Source of the DNA: DATGJX01 sp035279385
Lineage (GTDB): Bacteria; Vulcanimicrobiota; Vulcanimicrobiia; Vulcanimicrobiales; Vulcanimicrobiaceae
NCBI GenBank assembly: GCA_035279385.1
Contig: DATEHZ010000076.1
Coordinates: forward strand, 1-64,000
DNA length: 64,000 nt
Direction: 5' to 3'
In this document: piece after piece, positions 40,759 to 48,786 of the stretch
Layout: each line of letters opens with the position of its first letter
Position numbering within the stretch: position 1 is the stretch's first letter
Translations under genes and position numbers: made by a program
The notes under the pieces: generated by a model
The model's database searches: none
Told to the model about the DNA's origin: nothing
Seen by the model: only the letters and a program-made list of their open reading frames with translations

Positions 40759-42591
40759 ATGAAGACTCGTCCGGACATCCGCAACGTCGCCATCATCGCC
40801 CACGTGGACCACGGCAAAACCACGCTCGTGGACGCCATGCTCAAGCAGAGCGGCGTCTTCCGCGAGGGCCAGCACGTCGAAACGCGCGTCATGGACTCCA
40901 ATCCGCTCGAACGCGAACGCGGCATCACGATTTTGGCCAAGAACACGTCGGTCCGCCACGGAGACGTGAAGTTCAACATCGTCGACACCCCGGGGCACGC
41001 GGACTTCGGCGGGGAGGTGGAACGCGTGCTGCAGATGGTGCAAGGCGTGCTGCTGCTGGTCGATGCCGCCGAGGGCGTGATGCCGCAGACGCGTTTCGTG
41101 CTGCGTAAGGCGCTCGAACTGGATCTCAAAGCGATCGTCGTCGTGAACAAGATCGATCGGAAAGACGCGCGCCCGACGGAAGTCGTGAACGAAGTCTTCG
41201 ATCTCTTCATCGAACTCGGCGCGAGCGACGAGCAGGCCGATTTTCCCGTGGTCTTCACGAACGGTAAACTCGGCATCGCCAAACGCACGCTCGAGGACGA
41301 GAGCGCCGATCTCGAGCCGCTCTTCAAAGTCATTTGCGATCACGTGCCGGAAGCGCCCGCCGAAGACGGGCCGTTCCAGATGCTGGTCTCCGCCATCGAT
41401 CACAACCGCTACGTCGGGCGCATCGGCATCGGACGCGTCTTCCGCGGAAGTTCGAAAGTGAACGCGCCGATTGCCAAAGTCGCGCGCGACGGCAGCCTCG
41501 AAACGGGCCTGCGTTTGACGAAAGTTCTGACGTTCCAAGGCCTCGAGCGCGTCGAAGTCGAGGAAGCCTCGGCCGGCGACATCATCTGCGTTTCCGGAAT
41601 CGAAGGTCTGAATATCGGCGATACGATTTCGGATCTCAACGCACCCGAAGGCGTGCACGCCGTCTCCGTCGACGAGCCGACGGTCTCGATGTTCTTCAGC
41701 GTGAACAATTCGCCGTTCGCGGGCAAAGAAGGCAAGTATTTGACCTCGCGTCAGATTCGCGGGCGCCTGATGGCGGAGCTCGAATCGAACGTCGCGCTGC
41801 GCGTCTCGGACACGGAATCCGCGGACACGTTCGAAGTACGCGGACGCGGCGAGCTGCATCTCTCGATTCTCATCGAAACGATGCGCCGCGAAGGCTACGA
41901 AGTGCAGGTTTCGAAGCCGCAGGTCATCGTCACCGAACGCGACGGCAAGAAGTGGGAGCCGGTCGAGTACGTGGTGGTCGACGTGCCCTCGGAATACGAA
42001 GGCCCGGTGATCGAAGCGCTCGGACGGCGTAAAGCGATCATGTCGAACATGGTCAACGTCGGCGAGTCGCGCCGCCTCGAGTACACGATGCCGACGCGCG
42101 CGATCTTCGGGTTGCGCGGCGAACTGCTCACGCTCACGCGCGGCACCGCCGTGATGTCGCACACGTACTACGATCACCAGGAGTGGCAGGGCGAACTGCC
42201 CGGCCGGAACGTCGGCGCGCTCGTCGCGAGCGACACCGGCCGCGTGACGGGCTACGCCCTCATGGGCCTCGAGCAGCGCGGGCGTTTCTTCGTCGGCCCG
42301 GGCGTCGACGTCTATGAAGGCATGGTCGTGGGGCGAGCCAACGACGACAAAGACATCGCGCTCAACGTCGTCCGCGAAAAGAAGCTCACGAACATGCGCG
42401 CCGCCGGCTCGGATGAAAACGTGAAGCTTCCGCCGCCGGAAGAGCTTTCGCTCGAGCGCGCGATCGAATTCATCGAGGACGACGAACTCGTCGAAGTGAC
42501 GCCGAAGTCGATTCGCGTAAGAAAACGCATGCTCATCGAAACCGATCGCCTGCGCGCCCGCAAACGCGAACTCAGCAAAACCCCGAGCTGA
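40759..42591 (+). CDS. typA: TypA/BipA ribosome-binding translational GTPase
   Basis: 610 residues, normal length. G1 AHVDHGKTTLVD, switch region RERGITILAKNTS, G3 DTPGHADFGGEVERVL, G4 NKIDRKDARP, then domains II, III and V and the BipA-specific C-terminal domain (GRNVGALVASDTGRVTGYALMGLEQRGRFFV). Assists ribosome assembly and translation under stress and low temperature. Cytoplasmic. ATG 40759 with upstream GGGAGG-like binding site. Confidence 0.97.
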   Translation: MKTRPDIRNVAIIAHVDHGKTTLVDAMLKQSGVFREGQHVETRVMDSNPLERERGITILAKNTSVRHGDVKFNIVDTPGHADFGGEVERVLQMVQGVLLLVDAAEGVMPQTRFVLRKALELDLKAIVVVNKIDRKDARPTEVVNEVFDLFIELGASDEQADFPVVFTNGKLGIAKRTLEDESADLEPLFKVICDHVPEAPAEDGPFQMLVSAIDHNRYVGRIGIGRVFRGSSKVNAPIAKVARDGSLETGLRLTKVLTFQGLERVEVEEASAGDIICVSGIEGLNIGDTISDLNAPEGVHAVSVDEPTVSMFFSVNNSPFAGKEGKYLTSRQIRGRLMAELESNVALRVSDTESADTFEVRGRGELHLSILIETMRREGYEVQVSKPQVIVTERDGKKWEPVEYVVVDVPSEYEGPVIEALGRRKAIMSNMVNVGESRRLEYTMPTRAIFGLRGELLTLTRGTAVMSHTYYDHQEWQGELPGRNVGALVASDTGRVTGYALMGLEQRGRFFVGPGVDVYEGMVVGRANDDKDIALNVVREKKLTNMRAAGSDENVKLPPPEELSLERAIEFIEDDELVEVTPKSIRVRKRMLIETDRLRARKRELSKTPS

Positions 42592-42630
42592 AGCGGGGAA
42601 CGGAACCTCCTGCCATAGAATGGCGTGGAG

Positions 42631-43200
42631 ATGTCTCTAGAGCTGCTGAACACAATCGCCGCTATCGGGACGTTTCTCGTTATTGCGACGACCGCACTTG
42701 CGGCCGTCGTTCAGTTGCGGCACATGCGTGCTTCAAATCAGCTGGAAGGTCTTCTGAGCGTTCTTGCGCGCGTCGAAGACGCCAATTTCAATACGTGGCT
42801 TACGGAAACGCAGCGACAATTACCCGAGATGCTTGCCGATCCGCAGTACGTTCAAGGCGTGATCGACAACACGTTCGATCGGAGCGTCGCATGGCTGCAG
42901 CTCGGGAATTCTTACGATTGGGTCGGCAGCCTCGTGAAGAATCGCTTGATTCCGGTGGACGCCTTTCTGGACGTCTACTCGTTCCGCGTGATTCAAGCGT
43001 GGGAATTGATGATCCCCATTATCGTCCTGGCACGCTATCCGGACGTCGAAGGCGTTTGGGAAAATTTTGAATACCTGTACGTTCGGGCTCAAGCATGGTG
43101 GAAGTCGCACGGCGGCGGAAACTATCCCAAGCATACGCCGCGCGCGCAGCTTCCGCCGGCTGCCTCAATCCTGCCGGCAGAAGTTTTGAGCCGGCTCTAA
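42631..43200 (+). CDS. Tandem paralogue A: small membrane-anchored protein (DUF4760-like)
   Basis: 189 residues. One N-terminal transmembrane helix (about 5-28, LLNTIAAIGTFLVIATTALAAVVQLRH), then a helical cytoplasmic domain with the block NQLEGLLSVLARVED, LTETQRQLPEMLADPQY, RSVAWLQLGNSYDWVGSLVKNRLIP and VWENFEYLYVRAQAWW. The same blocks occur in the next three genes. Resembles small DUF4760-type proteins, but the assignment is tentative. ATG 42631 is used; GTG 42625 is in frame. It follows typA by 39 bases and may be co-transcribed. Confidence 0.78.
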   Translation: MSLELLNTIAAIGTFLVIATTALAAVVQLRHMRASNQLEGLLSVLARVEDANFNTWLTETQRQLPEMLADPQYVQGVIDNTFDRSVAWLQLGNSYDWVGSLVKNRLIPVDAFLDVYSFRVIQAWELMIPIIVLARYPDVEGVWENFEYLYVRAQAWWKSHGGGNYPKHTPRAQLPPAASILPAEVLSRL

Positions 43201-43207
43201 AGCGGAC

Positions 43208-43229
43208 GCCGGCGTCTAGCCGGCGTCTA
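43208..43229. repeat. Tandem 11-bp repeat between paralogues A and B
   Basis: GCCGGCGTCTA occurs twice in tandem (43208-43218, 43219-43229). The first copy overlaps a GACGCCGGCGTC palindrome at 43205-43216. The only substantial gap inside the array; could reflect duplication by slippage or a small hairpin. Confidence 0.5.
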
Positions 43230-43282
43230 GGAAAAGGCCGGGGCGGCCACCGAAGGCTTTCAGACGTCCAGGAGGGCGCGGC

Positions 43283-43879
43283 ATGTTCGAGATTCTGAAT
43301 ACCGCCGCCGCTATCGGCACCTTTTTGGTCATCGCGGCCACCGCCATCGCCGCAGTATTTCAACTGCGGCACATGCGCGCGAACAATCAACTCGAGGGGC
43401 TGCTCAGCGTCCTCGAGCGCGTCGAAGATTCGAACTTCAATCATTGGGTCACCGAGGCGCAACGGCAACTGCCCGGCATGTTGGCGGACCCACTGTATCG
43501 CCAAAGCGTGCTCGACGCATCGTACGATCGCAATGTCGCGTGGCTGAATCTCGCCAATTCTTACGAATGGGTCGGCAACCTTGTGAAGAACCGCCTTATT
43601 CCCGAAGCGACGTTCATGGACGTGTATTCCCAACGCGTCCTGCATGCATGGCGCATCGTGGAGCCGATGGCGGCGCTCGTCCGTGCCCGCGAAGGCAGCG
43701 GAACTTGGGTCTGGGAGAATTTCGAATACCTCGCCGTGAGAGCGCAGGATTGGGTGAAACGACATGCCCGCGGCACGTATCCGAGGGGCCTGCGCCGCAT
43801 GGATCTCACCCGGTATTCGACTGCGGCGCAAATCTCCGCGCCGGACGGATTGGTACGGGAGACGGCTGATGCCTCTTGA
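43283..43879 (+). CDS. Tandem paralogue B: small membrane-anchored protein (DUF4760-like)
   Basis: 198 residues with the same plan as paralogue A: helix ILNTAAAIGTFLVIAATAIAAVFQLRHMR, then NNQLEGLLSVLERVED, TEAQRQLPGMLADPLY, DRNVAWLNLANSYEWVGNLVKNRLIP and VWENFEYLAVRAQDWV. The C-terminal 30 residues diverge. ATG 43283 has a strong GGAGG seven bases upstream, the clearest in the array, so B may start its own translation unit. Its stop overlaps the next gene by 11 bases. Function unknown. Confidence 0.8.
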   Translation: MFEILNTAAAIGTFLVIAATAIAAVFQLRHMRANNQLEGLLSVLERVEDSNFNHWVTEAQRQLPGMLADPLYRQSVLDASYDRNVAWLNLANSYEWVGNLVKNRLIPEATFMDVYSQRVLHAWRIVEPMAALVRAREGSGTWVWENFEYLAVRAQDWVKRHARGTYPRGLRRMDLTRYSTAAQISAPDGLVRETADAS

Positions 43880-44453
43880 ACTCCTCAACACACTCGCCTC
43901 GATCGGCACGTTTGTCGTTATCGGCGCGACGGCAATCGCGGCCGTCGTTCAACTGCGGCATTTGCGCGCCAACAATCAGCTCGAAGGGCTGCTCGACGTG
44001 CTCGCGCGCGTCGAGGACGAGACGTTCAACCGGTGGCTAACCGACACGCAGCGCGAGCTTCCGCAGTTCCTTTCCGACCCGCACTACGTGCGAAGCGTGC
44101 TGAACGGAACGTTCGACCGCAACGTCGCGTGGCTGCAGCTCGGAAATCAATACGAACGGGTAGGAAGCCTGCTCAAGCATCGACTGATTCCTGAAGAACC
44201 GTTCATGGAGGTCTACTCCCTGCGCGCCACACGTGCGTGGGAAGTGATGCTCCCGATGACCTCACTCATCCGATACAACGTCAACGATACGGTCTGGGAG
44301 AATTTCGAATTTATGTACGTCCGCGCAAAGGGATGGATCGAGCGTCACCAGCACGGCAGTTATCCCAATGGCTTAGAGAGAGCCGCGGTCCCGAGGCTCG
44401 ACTTCCCGCTCCCAGCACCCGAAAACGGCCCAATGTTCGAAGAGGTTCACTGA
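43869..44453 (+). CDS. Tandem paralogue C: small membrane-anchored protein (DUF4760-like)
   Basis: 194 residues from ATG 43869 (a longer in-frame opening upstream is shadow of paralogue B). Helix LLNTLASIGTFVVIGATAIAAVVQLRHLR, then NNQLEGLLDVLARVED, TDTQRELPQFLSDPHY, DRNVAWLQLGNQYERVGSLLKHRLIP and VWENFEFMYVRAKGW. Overlaps B by 11 bases and D by one base (TGATG), so B, C and D should be made from one message in linked amounts, as expected for subunits of a hetero-oligomer. Confidence 0.8.
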   Translation: MPLELLNTLASIGTFVVIGATAIAAVVQLRHLRANNQLEGLLDVLARVEDETFNRWLTDTQRELPQFLSDPHYVRSVLNGTFDRNVAWLQLGNQYERVGSLLKHRLIPEEPFMEVYSLRATRAWEVMLPMTSLIRYNVNDTVWENFEFMYVRAKGWIERHQHGSYPNGLERAAVPRLDFPLPAPENGPMFEEVH

Positions 44454-45034
44454 TGCCGTACGAGATCATCAACACGGTCGCCGCCGTCGGCACGTTTCTC
44501 GTCATCGCCGCGACCGCGATTGCGGCCGTCATCCAACTGCGGCATATGCGCGTGAACAACCAGCTGGAAGGCTTACTCAGCGTCCTCGCGCGGGTCGAGG
44601 ACCCGAGTTTCAACCGGTGGATGACCGAAGCAAAACAGCAGCTTCCGGCGATGCTTGCCGATCCGGCCTATCGGCGTTCGATCATGGAAGATACGTACGA
44701 CCGCGAAGTTTCATGGCTGTTTCTCGGAAATTCATACGATTGGGTCGGCAGTCTCGTAAAGAACCGGCTCATACCCGAAGACGCGCTCATGGACGTCTAT
44801 GGGTTTCGTGTCATTCGCGCCTGGGACGCACTCAGCGACGTGCTCGCGATTTTGCGCCGTACCCGCGGTCCGGGCATCTGGGAAAACTTCGAATACCTCT
44901 ACACGCGCGCGAACGCATGGTGGGAGCGCAACCGGGACGGCGGCTTGCCGAAATCGTTCAAACGAGTGAAAATTGAAGACCCGTGGCTCTTGGACGATCT
45001 CGCTTTCATAGAGAAACCGCAAACCCTGACCTAA
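44453..45034 (+). CDS. Tandem paralogue D: small membrane-anchored protein (DUF4760-like)
   Basis: 193 residues from ATG 44453. Helix IINTVAAVGTFLVIAATAIAAVIQLRHMR, then NNQLEGLLSVLARVED, TEAKQQLPAMLADPAY, DREVSWLFLGNSYDWVGSLVKNRLIP and IWENFEYLYTRANAWW, with its own acidic C-terminus (DPWLLDDLAFIE). Last gene of the array; it converges with clpB across 28 bases. The conserved central block in all four argues for selection on that surface; the divergent tails suggest different partners. Confidence 0.8.
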   Translation: MPYEIINTVAAVGTFLVIAATAIAAVIQLRHMRVNNQLEGLLSVLARVEDPSFNRWMTEAKQQLPAMLADPAYRRSIMEDTYDREVSWLFLGNSYDWVGSLVKNRLIPEDALMDVYGFRVIRAWDALSDVLAILRRTRGPGIWENFEYLYTRANAWWERNRDGGLPKSFKRVKIEDPWLLDDLAFIEKPQTLT

Positions 45035-45060
45035 CGTTCGAGCGTTTTTTCGTTCGAGCG
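45035..45060. repeat. Direct 10-bp repeat able to fold as a G-U-containing hairpin between convergent genes
   Basis: CGTTCGAGCG occurs at 45035-45044 and 45051-45060, separated by T6. Because the unit is nearly self-complementary, the two copies could pair over 10 positions with two G-U pairs. It fills the convergent gap between paralogue D and clpB. A bidirectional terminator role is possible but lacks a T-tract after the stem. Confidence 0.35.
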
Positions 45061-45062
45061 CG

Positions 45063-47696
45063 TTATACCAGTACCGGTTCTTCGGTATGGGTTGCGGTGA
45101 ACGTCAGTTCGCCGCGGATGTCGTCGTAGTCGACCGTGACCTTTTGCCCGTCGCGTATCTCGCCGGCGAGAATTTTGCGGCCGAGCGGCGTTTCCAGTTC
45201 TTTCTGAATCGAGCGCTTGAGCGGACGCGCTCCATAGACCGGATCGTATCCCGCCTTCACCAGATGACGCTTCGCCGCATCGGTGAGTTCGAGACGGATT
45301 CGCCGCTGCGCGAGCCGCTGGCGTACGCGCCGCAACTGGATCTCGATGATCTGCGCGAGTTCGCCTTCGGTGAGCGCGTGGAACACGATCACTTCGTCGA
45401 CCCGGTTGAGAAACTCCGGGCGAAAATGCTGCCGCAGTTCGTCGAGCACCGTCGCGCGCATGATCGCGTACTCGGCGCCGCCCATGTCGCCCTTGTAATC
45501 CAGGATGCGATGGCTGCCGATATTCGAGGTCATGATGACGATCGTGTTGCGGAAATCGACCGTGCGCCCTTGCCCGTCGGTCAAACGTCCGTCGTCCAAA
45601 ATCTGCAGAAAGACGTTGAACACGTCCGGATGCGCCTTCTCGATCTCGTCGAAAAGAATGACGCTGTACGGACGGCGCCGCACCGCTTCGGTGAGCTGCC
45701 CGCCTTCCTCGAAGCCGATGTATCCCGGCGGTGCGCCGAGCAGACGCGCCACCGTGTGCTTTTCCTGATACTCGGACATGTCGATGCGGATCATCGCGCG
45801 CTCGTCGTCGAACAAATACTCGGCGAGTGCGCGCGCGAGTTCGGTCTTGCCCACGCCGGTCGGTCCGAGAAAGATAAACGAGCCGATGGGGCGATTCGGA
45901 TCCGCAAGACCCGATCGCGAACGCACGACCGCTTCGGCAACGGCGGTAACCGCTTCGTCTTGTCCGATGACGCGCCGGTGCAGTTCCTCGTCGAGGTGCA
46001 GCAGCTTCTGCACCTCGCCTTCGAGCATCTTGGCGACGGGCACGCCCGTCCAGCGGCTGATCACCTCGGCGATGTCTTCTTCGTCGACTTCCTCTTTGGA
46101 AAGGCGCGTTTGTCCGTCGCGCGAATCTAGGCGCCGCTCTTCTTCCTGTAGTTGCTTCTCGAGCGCGGCGAGTTTGCCGTAGCGCAACTCCGCGACGCGG
46201 TTGAGATCGTACAGGCGCTCGGCCTGCTCGATCTGTACTTTCGTTTCTTCGATCTGCTCGCGCAGTTCGCGCAGTTTCACCGCGGCGCTCTTCTCGGTCT
46301 GCCAGCGCGCCTGCAGCTCGCGCTGATCTTCTTTCAGATCCGCGAGTTCTTTTTCGAGTTGCTCCAAACGGCGCTTGCTGGCATCGTCCGTCTCTTTGCG
46401 CAGCGCTTCCCGTTCGATTTCGAGCTGCATCACGCGGCGGGTGAGTTCGTCGAGCTCCTGCGGCATCGAATCGATTTCGGTGCGCAGTTTCGCCGCCGCT
46501 TCGTCGACGAGATCGATCGCCTTATCGGGCAAAAACCGATCGCTGATGTAGCGGTTGGAAAGGGTGGCCGCGGCGACCAGCGCGGAATCTTTGATCCGCA
46601 CGCCGTGATGCGCCTCGTACTTCTCTTTCAGACCGCGCAGAATAGAAATCGTGTCTTCGACGCTCGGCTGATCGACGAACACCGGCTGAAAGCGCCGTTC
46701 GAGCGCCGCGTCCTTCTCGATGTATTTGCGGTACTCGTCGAGCGTGGTCGCACCGATCATGTGCAGCTCGCCGCGCGCGAGCATCGGCTTGAGCAGATTG
46801 CCCGCATCCATCGCGCCTTCGGCTTTTCCGGCGCCGACGACGGTGTGCAGCTCGTCGACGAAGAGCAGAATCTGCCCCTCGGAGTTTTGCACGTCCTTCA
46901 AAACGGCTTTCAGGCGCTCTTCGAATTCACCGCGATATTTTGCGCCGGCGATGAGCGCGCCCATGTCGAGCGCGACAACGCGTTTATCCTTCAAGCCTTC
47001 GGGCACGTCGTGGCGCACGATGCGCTGAGCGAGCCCTTCGACGATTGCCGTTTTGCCCACGCCCGGCTCGCCGATGAGTACCGGATTGTTTTTCGTACGG
47101 CGCGAGAGCACTTGAATGACGCGGCGAATCTCTTCGTCGCGGCCGATCACCGGATCGAGTTTTCCGCGCTCCGCTTCCAGCGTGAGATCGCGGCCGTAGC
47201 GCTCGAGGCTCTTGTAGGTGCCTTCGGGGTTTTGCGTGGTCACGCGCTGGTTGCCGCGCACGGCACGCAGCGCGACCAGCAGTTTATCGCGCGTGAGTCC
47301 CATTTCGCGAAAAATCCGCCCGACTGCGCCGCTGCTCTGCGTCATCGCGAGCAGCAGATGCTCGACCGAGACGTAATCGTCCTGAAGCTGCTTGGCGTCG
47401 GATTCGGCCTGCGCGAAGAGGCGCGTGAGGTCGGGCGCGACGGTGACGGTCGCCTGGTCGGCACCGGAGCCGGTCAGCCGGGGCAAACGCCCAATCGCCT
47501 CGTCCGCTTTCGCGGCGAGCGCCTTCGGGTCGACGCCGGCCTCTTTGACGATGTCCGGCGCGATACCGCGATCCTGATCGAGCAGGGCGGCGAGCAAATG
47601 CTCGGGCGTCGTCTGCGTGTTGTGTTCGTTCAGCGCACGCGTATATGCGGCGTTGAGCGCGTCTTGAACGCGCTCCGTCATACGGTCTACATTCAT
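45063..47696 (-). CDS. clpB: ClpB AAA+ protein disaggregase
   Basis: 877 residues, normal length. N domain with two Clp repeats (RVQDALNAAYTRALNEHN, TTPEHLLAALL), AAA1 with Walker A GEPGVGKTAIVEG and ILLFVDELHTVVGAG, a long middle coiled coil (about 410-530, heptad-rich, LEKELADLKEDQRELQARW) and AAA2 with GPTGVGKTELARAL, SEYQEKHTVARLLGAPPGY and FNVFLQILDDGRLTDGQG. Works with DnaK to rescue aggregated proteins. No CIRCE-type repeat was noticed upstream. Faces paralogue D at its 3' end. Confidence 0.97.
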   Translation of the reverse strand: MNVDRMTERVQDALNAAYTRALNEHNTQTTPEHLLAALLDQDRGIAPDIVKEAGVDPKALAAKADEAIGRLPRLTGSGADQATVTVAPDLTRLFAQAESDAKQLQDDYVSVEHLLLAMTQSSGAVGRIFREMGLTRDKLLVALRAVRGNQRVTTQNPEGTYKSLERYGRDLTLEAERGKLDPVIGRDEEIRRVIQVLSRRTKNNPVLIGEPGVGKTAIVEGLAQRIVRHDVPEGLKDKRVVALDMGALIAGAKYRGEFEERLKAVLKDVQNSEGQILLFVDELHTVVGAGKAEGAMDAGNLLKPMLARGELHMIGATTLDEYRKYIEKDAALERRFQPVFVDQPSVEDTISILRGLKEKYEAHHGVRIKDSALVAAATLSNRYISDRFLPDKAIDLVDEAAAKLRTEIDSMPQELDELTRRVMQLEIEREALRKETDDASKRRLEQLEKELADLKEDQRELQARWQTEKSAAVKLRELREQIEETKVQIEQAERLYDLNRVAELRYGKLAALEKQLQEEERRLDSRDGQTRLSKEEVDEEDIAEVISRWTGVPVAKMLEGEVQKLLHLDEELHRRVIGQDEAVTAVAEAVVRSRSGLADPNRPIGSFIFLGPTGVGKTELARALAEYLFDDERAMIRIDMSEYQEKHTVARLLGAPPGYIGFEEGGQLTEAVRRRPYSVILFDEIEKAHPDVFNVFLQILDDGRLTDGQGRTVDFRNTIVIMTSNIGSHRILDYKGDMGGAEYAIMRATVLDELRQHFRPEFLNRVDEVIVFHALTEGELAQIIEIQLRRVRQRLAQRRIRLELTDAAKRHLVKAGYDPVYGARPLKRSIQKELETPLGRKILAGEIRDGQKVTVDYDDIRGELTFTATHTEEPVLV

Positions 47697-47760
47697 CGGT
47701 TCACTATCTCAGACAGCAGGAGCACCCTCTTCGGTTGCGCGGCGCTGTTGGCTCGTTCCC

Positions 47761-48786
47761 TTACGTACCCACGGCGGCGTCGGAAGATTCGCCGATCACG
47801 GCCGCATGCACAGCGTCATAGTACTGCCGGCGCGTGCCGTCGTCGATGAAGGCCGCTTCAAAAGAATTGCAAGCCAGTTGAACCAGCTCGGCGTCGGTGA
47901 GGTGCAGCGCCCGGGCGCTCTGCGCGTAATTGTCGCCGGCGTAGCCGCCGAAGTATGCGGGGTCGTCGGAGTTCACGGTTGCGAGAAGTCCCGCGTCGAG
48001 CATGCGGCGCAGCGGATGCTCCGCAAGCGACGGCACCACACGCAGGCGGACGTTGGAGAGCGGGCAGACCGTGAGCGGCATGCGCGTGCGGCGCAGCCGT
48101 TCGACCAGATTCGGGTCTTCCAAACTGCGCACGCCGTGATCGACGCGCGAGATCTTCAAATTGTCCAGCGCGTCCCACACGTACGACGGCGGCCCTTCTT
48201 CGCCGGCGTGCGCCACCGCGAGCAGCCCGTGCGCGCGTGCGCGTTCGAACACCGTAACGAACTTCGACGGCGGATTTCCCGCTTCGGCGGAGTCGAGCCC
48301 GACGCCGACGATGCGATCGAAATACGGCAGCGCGAGATCGAGCGTCTCCATTGCCGAGCGTTGCGGCAAGTCGCGTAAGAAGCACATGATCAGTTTGGTC
48401 GAAATACCGTAGTCGCGCTCGCTGCGGCGCAGCGCAGACCACAGGCCGTCGATAACTACCTCGAAGCGCACGCCGCGCTGCAGATGCGCCTGCGGATCGA
48501 AAAAAATCTCCGCATGTTTGACGTTCTGCGCCTGGGCGCGCCGCAGATACGCCAGCGTCAGTTCTTCGAAATCGCGCTCGGTCCGCAGCGCCGACATCGC
48601 CTCGTAATACAGATCGAGGAACGACTGGAGATCCGTGAACTGATACGCCGCGCGCAGCGCTTCGACGCTGGGATACTTGAGTTTGACGCCGTTGCGCTCG
48701 GCGAACGCGAAAATCTGCTCGGGCTCAAACGTTCCTTCGATATGAAGGTGCAGTTCGGCTTTCGGCAGACCACCCGGATCAAACAT
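47761..48786 (-). CDS. Adenine deaminase-like amidohydrolase (adenosine deaminase superfamily)
   Basis: 341 residues. Metal and catalytic motifs: AELHLHIEGT, HAEIFFDPQAH, LLAVAHAGEEG (catalytic Glu), SRVDHGVRS, and TVNSDDPAYFGGY. The segment LTVCPLSNVRLRVV is that of the adenine deaminase (type 2) branch rather than classical adenosine deaminase, so adenine to hypoxanthine is the best guess. Cytoplasmic purine salvage. ATG 48784-48786 overlaps the selB stop by eight bases, so it sits in the trxA-selA-selB-add operon, probably by chance of arrangement. Confidence 0.85.
   Translation of the reverse strand: MFDPGGLPKAELHLHIEGTFEPEQIFAFAERNGVKLKYPSVEALRAAYQFTDLQSFLDLYYEAMSALRTERDFEELTLAYLRRAQAQNVKHAEIFFDPQAHLQRGVRFEVVIDGLWSALRRSERDYGISTKLIMCFLRDLPQRSAMETLDLALPYFDRIVGVGLDSAEAGNPPSKFVTVFERARAHGLLAVAHAGEEGPPSYVWDALDNLKISRVDHGVRSLEDPNLVERLRRTRMPLTVCPLSNVRLRVVPSLAEHPLRRMLDAGLLATVNSDDPAYFGGYAGDNYAQSARALHLTDAELVQLACNSFEAAFIDDGTRRQYYDAVHAAVIGESSDAAVGT

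Noticed and set aside
39307..42177. 956-residue minus-strand frame opposite the GAF kinase and typA genes
   Set aside because: Codon-bias shadow of two well-identified genes; the translation is Arg/His/Asp-rich low-complexity with no motif.
46152..47849. 565-residue plus-strand frame opposite clpB
   Set aside because: Shadow of clpB with typical antisense composition.
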